From the NCBI GenBank assembly GCA_030562195.1, contig JAUJPP010000007.1, forward strand, positions 19,961,769-20,025,768: a stretch of 64,000 nucleotides of DNA, read 5' to 3'. Below the pieces are notes generated by a model. The model was not told where the DNA came from. It saw only the letters and a program-made list of their open reading frames with translations, and ran no database searches. Positions within the stretch are counted from its first letter, which is position 1. The number at the start of each line of letters is the position of its first letter. The translations under genes were made by a program, and so were the position numbers. Source of the DNA: Nipponacmea schrenckii. Its lineage: Eukaryota; Mollusca; Gastropoda; Lottiidae. Of the stretch, positions 1 to 10,634 are shown in pieces.

Positions 1-782
1 CAATCTACCAACATCATAATGAACAAGCATGCCAAGTTTCATTGAAATCCGATGAAAACTGTGGTCTCTATTGTGGCCACAAGCAATTGTGGACGGACGG
101 ACGGACGTCCGGACAGACAGGGTCAACCGCAATATACGTCCACATTATATGTGGGCATATAAAAATGTTTGGACACCTACCAAGTTTCGAAAAGATCAGA
201 AAAAAATTGTGGCCTGTATCGCACCCACAAGCTGAATTTGACGAAGTTTCGCTAAAAAAGAGGGCATAACTCACCAACCGTAAAAGTCAGAAAGCTGGTT
301 TTCAAAAGGAACCGAGATTATATGATTATAGAGACACATACAAAGTTTCGAAAAGATTGGACAAAAATTGTGGCCTGTATCGCGCCCACAAGCTGAATTT
401 GACGAATTTTCGCTAAAAAAAAGGGCATAACTCACCAACCGTAAAAGTCAGAAAGCTGGTTTTCAAAAGGAACCGAGATTATATGATTATAGAGACACAT
501 ACAAAGTTTCGAAAAGATTTGACAAAAATTGTGGCCTGTATCGCGCCCACAAGCTGAATTTGACGAATTTTCGCTAAAAAAAAGGGCATAACTCACCAAC
601 AGTAAAAGTCAGAAAGCTGGTTTTCGAAACGAACCGAGATTTTATGATGACAGAGACACATACCAAGTTTCATTGTAATCCGATGAAAACTGTGGTCTCT
701 ATTGTGGCCACAAGCAATTGTGTCCGGACGGACATGATCAACCGCAATATACGTCCACATTATATGTGGGCGTATAAAAACG
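1..782 (+). repeat. Dispersed repeat with internal 161-bp tandem array
   Basis: The same sequence block recurs with a period of exactly 161 bp: the anchor GCTGAATTTGACGAA starts at 231, 392 and 553. Flanking partial units bring the array to roughly 170-690. On both sides are GGACGGACGG/GACAGACA tracts and a short palindrome (ACGTCCACATTATATGTGGG) followed by TATAAAA, at about 138-165 and 750-780. The same palindrome plus TATAAAA closes other repeat copies in the window (2581-2614; minus strand near 40790-40811). The short ORFs here are by-products of the repeat and I see no gene. The array is the internal tandem part of a mini-interspersed element of the kind common in mollusc genomes; that family link is inferred. 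Confidence 0.85.
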
Positions 783-1319
783 GAAGTCCTCACACCAAAA
801 CCGGAAGTAAAAAAACAATTGATTTGTATGGGCGACATGTCTTTATTCTGTTATTTCCAGACAATTGGCGACTAAGTTTTAATTTTAAGCTGTATCAGAT
901 ACATCTTCTAAACATGAAGTAAAATTGGTGTTTATACAACTGCTAAAGACTGATGCAAGTTTCCTGTACATAATGCAATAGCTCAATACCGGGTCAATTT
1001 GATAAAAATAATAAAAAATAGCGATGGCCCATCGTAATACGCCCACCATTGGCAGCCTTAGTTATTCGGGCGGTGGACAAGAGGTATCAGTAAATGCAAT
1101 ATTTTACAAGTGATCTGATAAAATGTCAAGCCTGGGCTTACTTGGTGATTTGTTGAAGTTTAAATGTGCTAGAATGGCCCATAAATCAATAGATATAACT
1201 TACTCAACTACTCCCATTTTCTTTCAAGGGAAGCTACTCAAATTGAATACACAATATTTGCAAACTACAATATCATACAAAGAAAATAACATTCACAAAA
1301 AATGAGCAAGGGCCATAAG

Positions 1320-2480
1320 GCACAATCTTTACTGAAAGTATTTATTGTGTGTCTTATCAAAGGCTCAAACTAATTTTCATCAAATTTCATGAAGAAACCA
1401 GCCCTCTCTGTCTTGTAAACAATAAATTTAACACGTTTTAAAGAACAATAACTCTATAAGATATGTTCGATTTGCCTGACTTTCAATAGGGTACATCCTT
1501 AGGATGTAACAAATACACCAACTTTCATCAAAACACATCAAGAACACAACTTCCTATCGTATTCACAAGAAATTTCTGAACGAAGTCAATAACTCAAAGT
1601 AAATATTTTTCGGTAAGCTAAATTTGCAATCGGTTTCTTCTTTGGGTAATTCAAAAGGCTCAAATCATGCTTTGTCAAAATCTATCAAGAAACCAGATCT
1701 CTATCAAGTCTACAAAGAATCAGAGGCTGATAAAGTGAACACGTTTTAAAGAACAATGGCAATAACTCAATAAATATTTTTTGATTAGTCTGATTTTCAA
1801 TAGGGTCTATCCTCGAGATATAACAAACACTCACACCAAGTACCTTTAAATTCCATCAAGAACCCGGCTCCCTATCGTGTTCACAAGGAATTTTAGGACA
1901 AGGGCAATAACTCATAGTAAATATTTTTCGACTAGTTTCGTTTTCGATAGGCTTTATCCTTGAGTCATTACAAATACTCATTCCAAGTTTCATTAAAATC
2001 CATCAAGAAATGTGGTCTCTATCGTGTTCACACGACAGGCAGACGGACAGACAGACGGACAGACAGACAGACAGGCGGGCAGAAGGCTTCATCCTTGGAT
2101 GATTACAAACACACACACCGAAATTGGTCAAAATCCATCCAGAAGCATCTCTCTATCATGTCCACAACACATTTTTGAACGCAAAATGAATGTGTTTTCA
2201 AGAACAAGGGCAATAACTCATCAATTTATTTTTCGATTTGTCTGATTTTCAATAGGCTTCATCCTTAAGTAATAACAAGCATTCACACCAAATTTCATCA
2301 AAATCCATCAAGAAACACACTCAACAACAAATTTTCAAAAACAAGGGCAATAACTCATTGAAATTTTTTCGATTGGTCTGATTTTCAATAGGCTTCTTCC
2401 TTTGGTTATAACAAACACTCACCAAATTTGGTCAAAATCCATCAAGAAATGTCGTCTCTATCTTGTTCACAACAATTGTG

Positions 2481-2575
<95 letters not shown>

Positions 2576-2615
2576 TACAATATACGCCCACATTTATGTG
2601 TGGGCGTATAAAAAC
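1320..2615 (+). repeat. Divergent dispersed repeat, about 150-bp modules
   Basis: Degenerate modules repeat here. Each contains CAATAACTCA, then ATTTTTCGAnTnGTCTGATTTTCAATAGG, then a (T)CCTT-rich stretch, then CAAGTTTCATCAAAATCCATCAAGAA. The CAATAACTCA anchor occurs near 1586, 1757, 1903, 2208 and 2347, giving spacings of about 140-170 bp or twice that. The block ends in a GACA tract and the palindrome CGCCCACATTTATGTGTGGG plus CGTATAAAAA at 2584-2614. It has the same architecture as the repeat at 1-782 and is probably a diverged member of the same family. No coding content. Confidence 0.8.
2481..2575 (+). repeat. (GACA)n microsatellite
   Basis: An uninterrupted run of the tetranucleotide GACA, about 23 units, sits just before the terminal palindrome of the dispersed repeat. 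Such tetranucleotide tracts are a built-in part of this repeat type, with imperfect versions at about 92-118 and 2038-2075. Confidence 0.97.
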
Positions 2616-2974
2616 TGAAAAGAGGAATTCTGGGTTTTTGTAGGCCGGAAATTGTTTATGCTCAAATTTATGGTCAAGTAGATATTTGCATGTGAAATGC
2701 ATATTTTAGAAATATTTTCAGGTATAATTTACGATGATATTTGTAATGAAAATTTGGGATACTACTCCTTTGAATAAGGCAAATATGTATGGGAAAGTAT
2801 AGTCGAATTATGTGTTTTGAAAGATTGCCTATTACCTGGTTGGCGACACCTGCTTTTATTAACCTTTATTATTGTCAATTACAATCGAACATAGTGTCCA
2901 ACTGTTGCATGCAATGGCCTGAGAATGCTGAGATAGTAATTTAGGTGTGAAATAATGATATAAAACATAAAAAC

Positions 2975-5900
2975 CTGAACGTCGAAAGGGAAATGTTCCA
3001 ATTCTAAATTTTCTCGAAATTTGCCTTTAAATCTCCAATGTAAAGTAACAACTGGATATTCGTAGCCCTTCTGTTTAAAATCCACTGTAAAAGTTTGTCT
3101 ATTGAATGCGAATTCTCCATCTGCATTTAAAATAGTAAGAAGTGGTATCCAGTGTGCTCTCGGATCGTACAAGCTTTTATCCTGCAAAGGAGAAAGACAT
3201 CTTTTTTTTCCGACTGCCATTGGTTGGAATTACAAAAATCGAGCGCATGAATCCTAAATGGACATTAAGTTTTAATTCTATAACTTAGCAAAGAAAAGTA
3301 TATATTCATCAGTTCATGCTCCATGTCAAACTAATGGCTAAATAGAATCTCTATATAACGCAAATAGCCGTTCAAGGTTTGGAATTGAAAAGAATTTAGT
3401 ATACTTTCTTGCACCTTATTGGCGGACAATGCCATGCTGTGTGCAAAGAGGCAAGTATTGCCAGAAGAATCGCATTAGTCTCTTCTTTTGATTTCCAACT
3501 ACCGAGGGATCTTTAATGTGCAAAGCCCGTATTGTCGCATCCGAACGGCTTTTCGCTTTTCACTAATTTCATAGCTGAGGTGATTATTACTTACTTGACT
3601 GAAAATCAAAGACTCATTTTGGCAAGTTTAAACTTTTAATTTTTTGGTCAACCTAATAGATACAATATTTTTATAATACTTTTTTACCAAACATGTCAGA
3701 ATGTATCAAATCATTCTATTTCTGAAAATGCCTTGGGAGAGAACTCTCTTTTGCTCAACAGAGAAGCTTCTTTCATATAACAAAGTGCATAGAGTTTCAT
3801 ATTTATTGTATTACACAATTCTAACAAAGTACAAAACGTTTCAACAAAATTTACACGTGTCGTCATCAGAAATTGATCAATTCGTTTCGTTTCATTTGAT
3901 GACGACACGTGTAAATTTTGTTGAAACGTTTTGTACTTTGTTAGAATTGTGTAATACAATAAAATATTCCCTTCTGTTTCTGTTATATTTAAACCTGACC
4001 AGTTGTTCCCCTATGAACCCAGTTTTTCCTATGTGTACAACCGTCTTAGGAAGCTTTCACATCCACCGGAAAACTTCCATGTGCCTTGTCGGTTAGTACG
4101 CTTTAAGACCAAGCAATAATATTGCATAACAATTGGGGGGGGGGGTACTAGAGACGTATACTAGACGCGATAAAACAAATAATCATACATTTAACTTTGC
4201 TGCCTTTTGTAAGGCTGGTTCTTGCCATTTTGCTTGTACTAATACTTCGGCATCAAACATCTGTTTTTTTGTGTTGATGTTCAGGATCTCTAAAAAGGTA
4301 CATTTCAGTTCTACGGTCACCTGAAAAAGATGAATGATTATGAAAAAAAAATGAATGAGTTTTACGTCCTACGCTTCTGCACCTAATGGGTGCCAAGGTA
4401 GCACAATATGGGTCTAGGTTTATTGTCCCACCCGAAAGACTAGACGCTTTTCTATGTCGGCCCCTCTGACCCGTGACAGAGATGAAAAATTTCGATGAAT
4501 GAACCCTAACCTTTGTGTATGCGAGCAAGAATGTAATTGTCACTCGGCTCTGGGGCATCTGAATGAGTCTTAAATGCAAAATTGAAATGAAAACAGCAGA
4601 CCAGTCGAAACGACTATTTCAACACACAAAATTATAAGCCGATAGGCTGAAACGTTTAAATCTGAAAAATAGCTCTGGCATAGGACATTTCTCCTGTTTA
4701 ATTTAAACAAATCTGTGACGGTAGGCCTACAAACATGCTCCTCTGAGACGCGAAAAGACGAAGTAGGTACCCGGTCCGATGTAACATGAATTTGTAAGAT
4801 CTTGGACTCTCGAGACATCGGATCGGGCACTGTATCTTGTCTATTTTCACCTTGATGTAGTATTGTAATGGGGCCTTGTGTATGGGGATACAAATTATTA
4901 TTATTATTACACAGTGTTTATAGTGCACCTGTCACAACTCTGTTCTGGGACACTTTACAAATAATGTAAAAAATGTAAAATTAAATATTACATGGACAAT
5001 ATACAAACATATTTGATAAAAATCTTATAAATATCAAAATAAAAAAAAAAAGGCTGCTAAAGATAATTAAAAATTGATCAAAATTTAAAACTTTAAACAA
5101 GTTCACAAAAGGCGCCATTAAAAAGGTGAGTTTTCAGTTGTTTTTAAAAGAAGAAATTGATGTGCATGATCTTAAGCTAAAAGATAAATTATTCCATAAA
5201 AGAGGAGCTTGGAAACTAAAAGAACGATGACCACAAGACTATAAATGAATTCTAATTGGTTTTAATAACAGTTAATCCGCTGATCTTAATGTACGACCGG
5301 GTGAATACAATTCAATCAAATCACACAGGTATACCGGAGCTAAATTATGAATACATTAAAAAGTAAGGAGTAATATTTTAAAATTAATTCTGTATTTAAT
5401 GGGTAACCAACCAGTGTAGCCTAAATCAAATAAAATAGGAATGATATGATCAGCTGTTTTCCCACATGTGACAAGTCTTGTTGCAGTATTTTGAACTCTT
5501 TGTAATTTGTCTAAAAGTTTAAAGGGTAAACCAACAAGAAATGAATTAAAATTGTCTAAACGAGAAGTAATAAAAGAATTCACTAATGATTTTGCAGCAT
5601 CTAGGCCTATACTTAAAAATTTTCGTATTTTCCCAATGTTACGTATGTTTAAAAAGCACAATTTACAAACATTATTTACATGTGCCTCAATACTCATGAA
5701 ATTATCCAAATTGTCAACAAACTAAAAAATGTAAACAAACCTTATCTTTTCGATGACCTAGGAATTGTATTTTTTCTGACACAATTTTTTCACTCAAGTT
5801 GTATACAACATTAGTACAACCTTGCATAACGGTATTGCCATTCTCTAGTGTATACGTAAGTGTACTGAAGGTATCAGTTAGTGTGTGTGGCGAAAAACTT

Positions 5901-6019
5901 TGAACTTCGTACATTTGGCTATGGTTTTGGTTTTGATTTTGGTTTTGATTTCGTTCCTTTGAGGGTGCAAATGAGCTTGACGGTGGATCACTTAGTGGAT
6001 TTATGTTTTGGTGTAACAT
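2975..6019 (-). CDS. Pentameric ligand-gated ion channel, 5' part (Cys-less ligand-binding domain)
   Basis: Three minus-strand exons fit one gene, each a multiple of three and phase 0. Exon 1 is 6019-5741 (93 codons from an ATG), exon 2 is 4320-4189 (44 codons) and exon 3 is 3181-2975 (69 codons). Exons 2 and 3 carry the neurotransmitter-gated channel ligand-binding domain: TKKQMFDAEVLVQAKWQEP (beta1-beta2), WIPLLTILNADGE, VDFKQKGYEYPVVTLHWRFK, then LELEHFPFDVQ. The HFPFDVQ signature marks the Cys-loop. Seven residues upstream of its FPFD, where the first loop cysteine normally lies, there is Glu. Exon 1 joins smoothly (…HRKDK|VTVELKCTFLEI…). It encodes a polar, NQNQNQNQN-containing N-terminus with no hydrophobic signal peptide. 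The transmembrane exons are not in the window; the gene should continue left of position 1 or is truncated. Exons 2-3 are firm. Assigning exon 1 to this gene is inference from phase and fit. Confidence 0.75.
3806..3959. repeat. Perfect 63-bp inverted repeat (long hairpin)
   Basis: Arm 3806-3868 (starts TTGTATTACACAATTC, ends CGTCGTCATCA region) is the exact reverse complement of arm 3897-3959. The 28-bp spacer contains the small palindrome ATTGATCAAT. It lies in the intron between channel exons 3 and 2. The arms contain no recognisable gene, and the overlapping ORFs on both strands result from the symmetry. It could be a MITE-like foldback element or a hairpin-RNA source. Confidence 0.9.
5150..5725 (-). 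mobile_element. 5'-truncated LINE fragment (CR1/Jockey-group-like RT C-terminus)
   Basis: Minus-strand translation gives the end of a non-LTR retrotransposon ORF2, typified by SFITSRLDNFNSFLVGLPF, KLQRVQNTATRLVT and GWLPIKYRINFKILLLTF at 5709-5356. After a small gap come the further family motifs NLAPVYLCDLIELY and SPGRTLRSAD down to about 5150. These are hallmarks of CR1-like elements. Catalytic RT motifs are missing, so the copy is 5'-truncated, and frame breaks near 5355 and further downstream make it dead. It lies within the presumed first intron of the channel gene. Its 5' junction is only about 15-20 bp past the splice donor of exon 1. Confidence 0.8.
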
Positions 6020-6111
6020 TATGTTAAGGGGTATTTGTTTAGCTAATTAAAAATTGAATTCAAAACTGAAAGAACGATCAGATGTTCATGTTTCTTTCAC
6101 AAATATTAAAG

Positions 6112-6124
6112 TGACGCCATCTTC
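6112..6124 (-). promoter_or_regulatory. YY1/ATF-like motif upstream of channel exon 1
   Basis: On the minus strand this reads AAGATGGCGTCAC, a YY1-type AAGATGGCG core overlapping a TGACG-like half-site. It lies about 100 bp upstream of the exon 1 ATG at 6019. YY1-type sites near starts are common in animal TATA-less promoters. Function is inferred from motif and position only. Confidence 0.3.
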
Positions 6125-6521
6125 TTTTTATTCAGACGACAGAACAAGGGAAGATACTCAACATATTTAGCTTAGTTACCTCCCTTTATTTTAAGCCTCA
6201 TTATCATAGATATCCTATAATTATTATCAGTCTTTTATTATCTCGATTGCAAGCCTAGGTCTATTATCAAAATACTTCATTTTATATTATGGCCTGAACT
6301 TAGATAGATCATACCGCCCCCTTCACAGAAAATGTAAGGAACATACATCTGTTCATCTAATACGCATATACTTTGTGTTTTTAAACAAATTGTAGGCTTA
6401 CATAGAAAAAGGCTCTATTTGTTTAATTGTTTATTTTATTTATTTATTTTTTTAATTTTTTGTTTGTTTGTTTTGTTTGGTCCTTATTTTCTTTTCAATA
6501 TCATTCATTGCATCATGTTCC

Positions 6522-6576
6522 TAAAGCAACGTTTGGATATATACATGAACCATGTATGTGTCCAAACGTTGCTTTA
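6522..6576. repeat. 26-bp-stem hairpin
   Basis: Arm 6522-6547 (TAAAGCAACGTTTGGATATA…) and arm 6551-6576 are reverse complements apart from two mismatches, around a 3-nt loop (AAC). It is compact enough to fold as a pre-miRNA-length stem or to be the core of a small foldback repeat. No coding context. Confidence 0.85.
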
Positions 6577-6689
6577 AGAACGTGAGCTCCCATGAGCTGA
6601 TTGTTAGACTGGAAACCATAATCTTGTGTATTTAACCTTATTCTGACCAAGGTAAAATAAAGGGGGCCCCCCTTTATTTGGTGTCGTTG

Positions 6690-7213
6690 CATCATTATTA
6701 TATCTTCACACTGTCTGAATTTATTTTGTTTATCAACAGGCGTGTTTTTGGTTTATATAGGCCCTATGTTGTGTCTTTCCTGTATTTATCTTGTGTATCA
6801 GTGTGTGTTTTCTGCTGTATTTGTGTCCGAGACCTGTCTTGCGGTACAATGAATTTCTCTTACTGGGATAATAAAGATTTCTTATTATCAGTATTATTAT
6901 CATTTATATTATCTCCCTCTGAACAAAGATCACGTTCATGCGTCGGTGAGATTCAATGAGATTGTCGCTAAAAAATAAGTTCCTTTCATTTGTAAAATGT
7001 TAAAACAAAATGGCCTAGCAGATCCTCCATAAGTGACCACCTTCACTCAGCGACCGTTTTTGAATATTACATTGAGTGGTCTCTTAATACAGGTTCTACT
7101 GTATTATATATTGTGTTCTTCTTTGTATAAGCCTATTGCATTTTAATAAGGTGGTGCTATAGGCGAAAGCCTGAAATAAAGATCTTAAATACAAAAAAAA
7201 AAAAAAAAAAAAT
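6690..7213 (+). repeat. Retroposon 3'-end remnants with poly(A)
   Basis: Two structures resemble retroposed 3' ends. At about 6820-6905, a TTGCGGTACAATGAATTTCT…GGGATAATAAAGATTT stretch runs into an ATT-rich tail, as in LINE 3' UTRs. At about 7170-7213, CCTGAAATAAAGATCTTAAATAC carries a polyadenylation signal followed by an uninterrupted run of about 20 A. No protein is recognisable upstream. Family assignment is not possible from sequence alone. Confidence 0.45.
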
Positions 7214-7608
7214 TTACAAAATAGGTAAGAGGTCATGATACATTCTACAACGACTCTAATTATCAATTAACAGACATCCACAATGCACTTAAAAGCCAAA
7301 CATAGCTTTTACAACGCTAATCATGTGCTAAGCAGCATTTAGCAAAAACACTCTGTTTAGGAATCAAATTCGTCTAATTATAATAATAAGGTGATAAAGT
7401 TTAAGCAGGATGTTTTTGTCAGTGGGTGGTCGTCTGAAGAACTATCATTAAATTAATATGAGACTACGAGATATCAGAAAGGACGAGAGAGAAATCTATA
7501 TCAAATCTTTTAAGACTAGTATTTTATAGCTTACCTACTAAGGAAAATTACCCCTTTGTAACATTTTATCAAGTTCGTATTTTTATCATATAAATGATTT
7601 TCTTTTAG

Positions 7609-7722
7609 CTGACATTATTTGCCGACCAGCTACCATAAAACCTCAGTCTACAGACTTATACTTGACTGGCATTTCCCTCCTTTTGGATGACACCGTATGT
7701 GACATTATATGTGTCTATAAGG
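7609..7722 (+). CDS. Possible isolated internal exon, unrecognised
   Basis: A good acceptor (GATTTTCTTTTAG) and a consensus donor (AAGG|GTAAGT) bracket 114 nt that stay open in one frame. That frame reads DIICRPATIKPQSTDLYLTG followed by ISLLLDDTVCDIICVYK. Both borders are phase 2 into codon/1 out, so the exon is symmetric, as is common in shuffled extracellular modules, and it contains three cysteines. I do not recognise the domain and found no convincing partner exons in the next 2 kb. It may be a chance splice pair. Confidence 0.25.
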
Positions 7723-9340
7723 GTAAGTCAAAAAAGAATAGAAATGCTATAGAATAGACGCATTTTCAGCTCATCTTGATCATTGATACATGGTGGTACA
7801 GCAAGGCAGGATAATTAATTTTATTTCAAACCTTCTGTGATTTCCTCGATTTTTCTGATAAGAAAATTAGTCAGAAATAGCATGTTTAGTATTTCTGACG
7901 GATATCTGCGTACTAGGAAAATATGAATTATAATTATTGATAATTGCATGCTCCCGAAGGGATGTATACTTATACAATTGATATTAATGATGGTTAATCT
8001 CAAGATCAAAAGACCTTACAGCAACACAAGCGAAGAAATAACTTTTTGTGTGTCTATGTTTGTGATATTTCCTTGGAAGAACTTATGATAAATATATGTA
8101 GTCATGGAAATAAAGAAATATGAAATAAAGAATGAGCTTTATTATTTTTCTCCCACACTAAAGTGTTGACCTATAATTTCGATACATCGTTAAACCAAAA
8201 AAGTTAAGTTAAGCGCACTTATGTTGTACGTTTCGCCTAGCAAATTTATTTGTAGTTGTAGTTGTCGAAACTACCACAAGATATAATCAGTTGCTCCTGT
8301 AGATTCCCCATGGAAGGAAACAACTGCATCTAAGATCGATCAACAGCAACGGTCAGCAACAAACCTATATACCAGTCATACCCTTTAACACACAGATAAG
8401 ATCAGTTATCCTGGATTCGCAATTTACATGTAAGAAATGAACAAACCAATTCCAAAGAAAAGATATAAGACACCTTATTCGTCATATTATTCATAACTGA
8501 TCTGGGATATCAATTTCAAGAATAGATTTCTACATAATTCTTAACCACGAAAGTATTACTTCTAGATCAACAATTCTTAAATTATAGCTTACGGTTATCT
8601 CAATAATTATTTTCTTCTCTCTATTTTTATTAAAGTGATAGTGTCGATAATTTAAAAGACAAAGCACAAAAAATCAAATCAGAATGTTTTAAATAAAAAT
8701 AACTAATGTTCCAAAACCTAAAATTTCTTTTTGGAGTTTTGTTTAGCTTTGTATAATTCGTATAATGTAATGAACAGACAATTAGGTAAACCATTGACAC
8801 TATCTAATTGTGCGTCTCTATTGAATATTTATTTCAGGACTATGATTGTATGATAATTTATAATTCATGCACACTCGGTTGATTTTAAATTACCTGATAG
8901 AGTCACATAAAATCTGTATCATCATCAGCAGCATAAGTGTGCGAGACACGACATTATTTCTCCTCAGTGCTTATGCCGACAATTAATTAGTCCTGCTCGT
9001 GCGTTTCTATATGGCGGGCATAACCATAGAATATTACTTTTGCCGAGTTTTAGTTCCATCGACAGCTGAACTGGTTTAATATATTAATAATCTTTAACCT
9101 TTTGTATTTATACGTATTAATTATGATTTCACAGTGATTTCATTCAATTGCTAAAGACAAGCCATATCCTGCAGGTATCTTATCCTTTCTCTTATTATAT
9201 TTTGTTGTAAAAAAAAAGAAGTCAACGATTTATTCCTCTTCACAGAGCACAATGACAAGAATTGCGCACTTATTCTTGGACTGCACTGTGTAACAGAATG
9301 TAGCGATGTGACTGGATCGTACGCTAGCGAATACAGCTAT
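7723..9340. other. AT-rich non-coding stretch
   Basis: No ORF of note, splice-bounded coding stretch or clear repeat could be recognised on either strand. Confidence 0.6.
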
Positions 9341-9345
9341 TCAGA

Positions 9346-9512
9346 GCTCGGGGCAGAAAGGCTCCAAACATTATGTTTTTGTGCTTGATTTCGATCTCTG
9401 ATTTGCTGTATTTCTTAGCGTACAAACCAAATCAAATCGCATCACCTACAAACTCCAATGATACAAGAATGGTAAATATTGCAGTCAAGGTATAATTTCG
9501 AAGTTCGTAAAA
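9346..9512 (+). promoter_or_regulatory. Promoter/first-exon-like motif, copy 1
   Basis: This stretch is noticeably richer in CpG than its surroundings (about 9260-9450). It shares blocks with 23660-23815: TCAGAGCT…CAGAAAGGCT..AAA, and later GCAGTCAAGGTATAA…AAGTTCGTAA. It shares TACAAGAAtGGTAaaTATTG and GCAGTCAAGGT with the long repeats at 41.9 and 44.4 kb. The GTCAAG|GTATAA point resembles a 5' splice site. It could be a solo LTR promoter remnant or a non-coding first exon. Confidence 0.35.
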
Positions 9513-10437
9513 TCATTAGGTTTTCTGTCTGAATATTAACGAGTCGACTGCCTTCTTTCACTGTTTATTACAAAAATTAGTCTTCACGTACTTAATGGTG
9601 TCCTAACAAAACTGACTTAAACATTAGGCTACTTTTCAACACTGGCCAGTTGAAAAATGAAGGGTCAACAATAAATAACGACAGCCGCTTGAGGCGGCTT
9701 ACAGGCCAAGTATGAAGATCGTATCGATAATTCTACATCACTCTACAATTATTGCTAATATGCATTATTTTTTATAGTAAAAAATATTACTGTATTATAT
9801 AATGAGGATATTTTGATGGAGGATTCGTGGCACAACACAAAAAGATGAGTGGATGCTATTGGAACTAGTGGGTCGGATTTACTGGTGTTTCTGCCAAAAT
9901 ACTGATAGTTAGTATCGCAAATATATCATTGAAATTTCTGCAAAAGGGCTTTTTCAAAAAGATTCTCTAGTTATGCACAATCATTGCTTCATTGTTTTCT
10001 TTAAATGATTTTCACGCGTTCTGGTTGTACTTGTTTTTCGTAAATAATTAACAATAAAAATTTATACTGTAGAAGTATTCAGTGAGATAGTGATAAAAAT
10101 AAAGAAATTGGTGAATTATTAATAAAAGGAAACAATACAATCTGATACACTTTGTGACTCAGTATAGTATTGGGTTATTGACGTTTGTAAGTTTTACGAG
10201 ATATTTTCTCGTCTGTAACATGTCGAATCTTTCTAGACAATGACAGGTGCTCCTCACGGGATATTTAATTGAGAATTTCAAAAGATTAATATAAATTGTT
10301 CAACGACGAAATGCTTTTGAAACGGAAGTTCATTTCAAGGAACCAGTTTCGCTTATGGTATTCACCAACCAAGGAATAAGGCCCAATAGAAGAATCGATA
10401 TCAAGGAGTTTTACTTGCATTGCCTGTGAGCCCTGAC
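9513..10437. other. AT-rich non-coding stretch
   Basis: I see no gene, tandem repeat or conserved signal here. Confidence 0.6.
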
Positions 10438-10634
10438 CAACCTCTCAATTCAATTCTTTATTTACCTTGAGTCACAGACTCATCGGTATAACATATTTAC
10501 AAAATACACAATAATATCCACCTAATATATAATGAAACATATATAAACAATAAATAATAAACATAGATACGTTTAGGAGAGTAATGTGAAAAGTAGTAGT
10601 CGAATATATCAAAATAATTCATACAGATTGCATA

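Noticed and set aside
2442..2702. ORFs through the (GACA)n tract on both strands (poly RQTD / CLSV)
   Set aside because: Translations of a microsatellite.
4253..4579. 108-codon minus-strand ORF overlapping channel exon 2
   Set aside because: It is in another frame than the conserved ligand-binding sequence and is a shadow.
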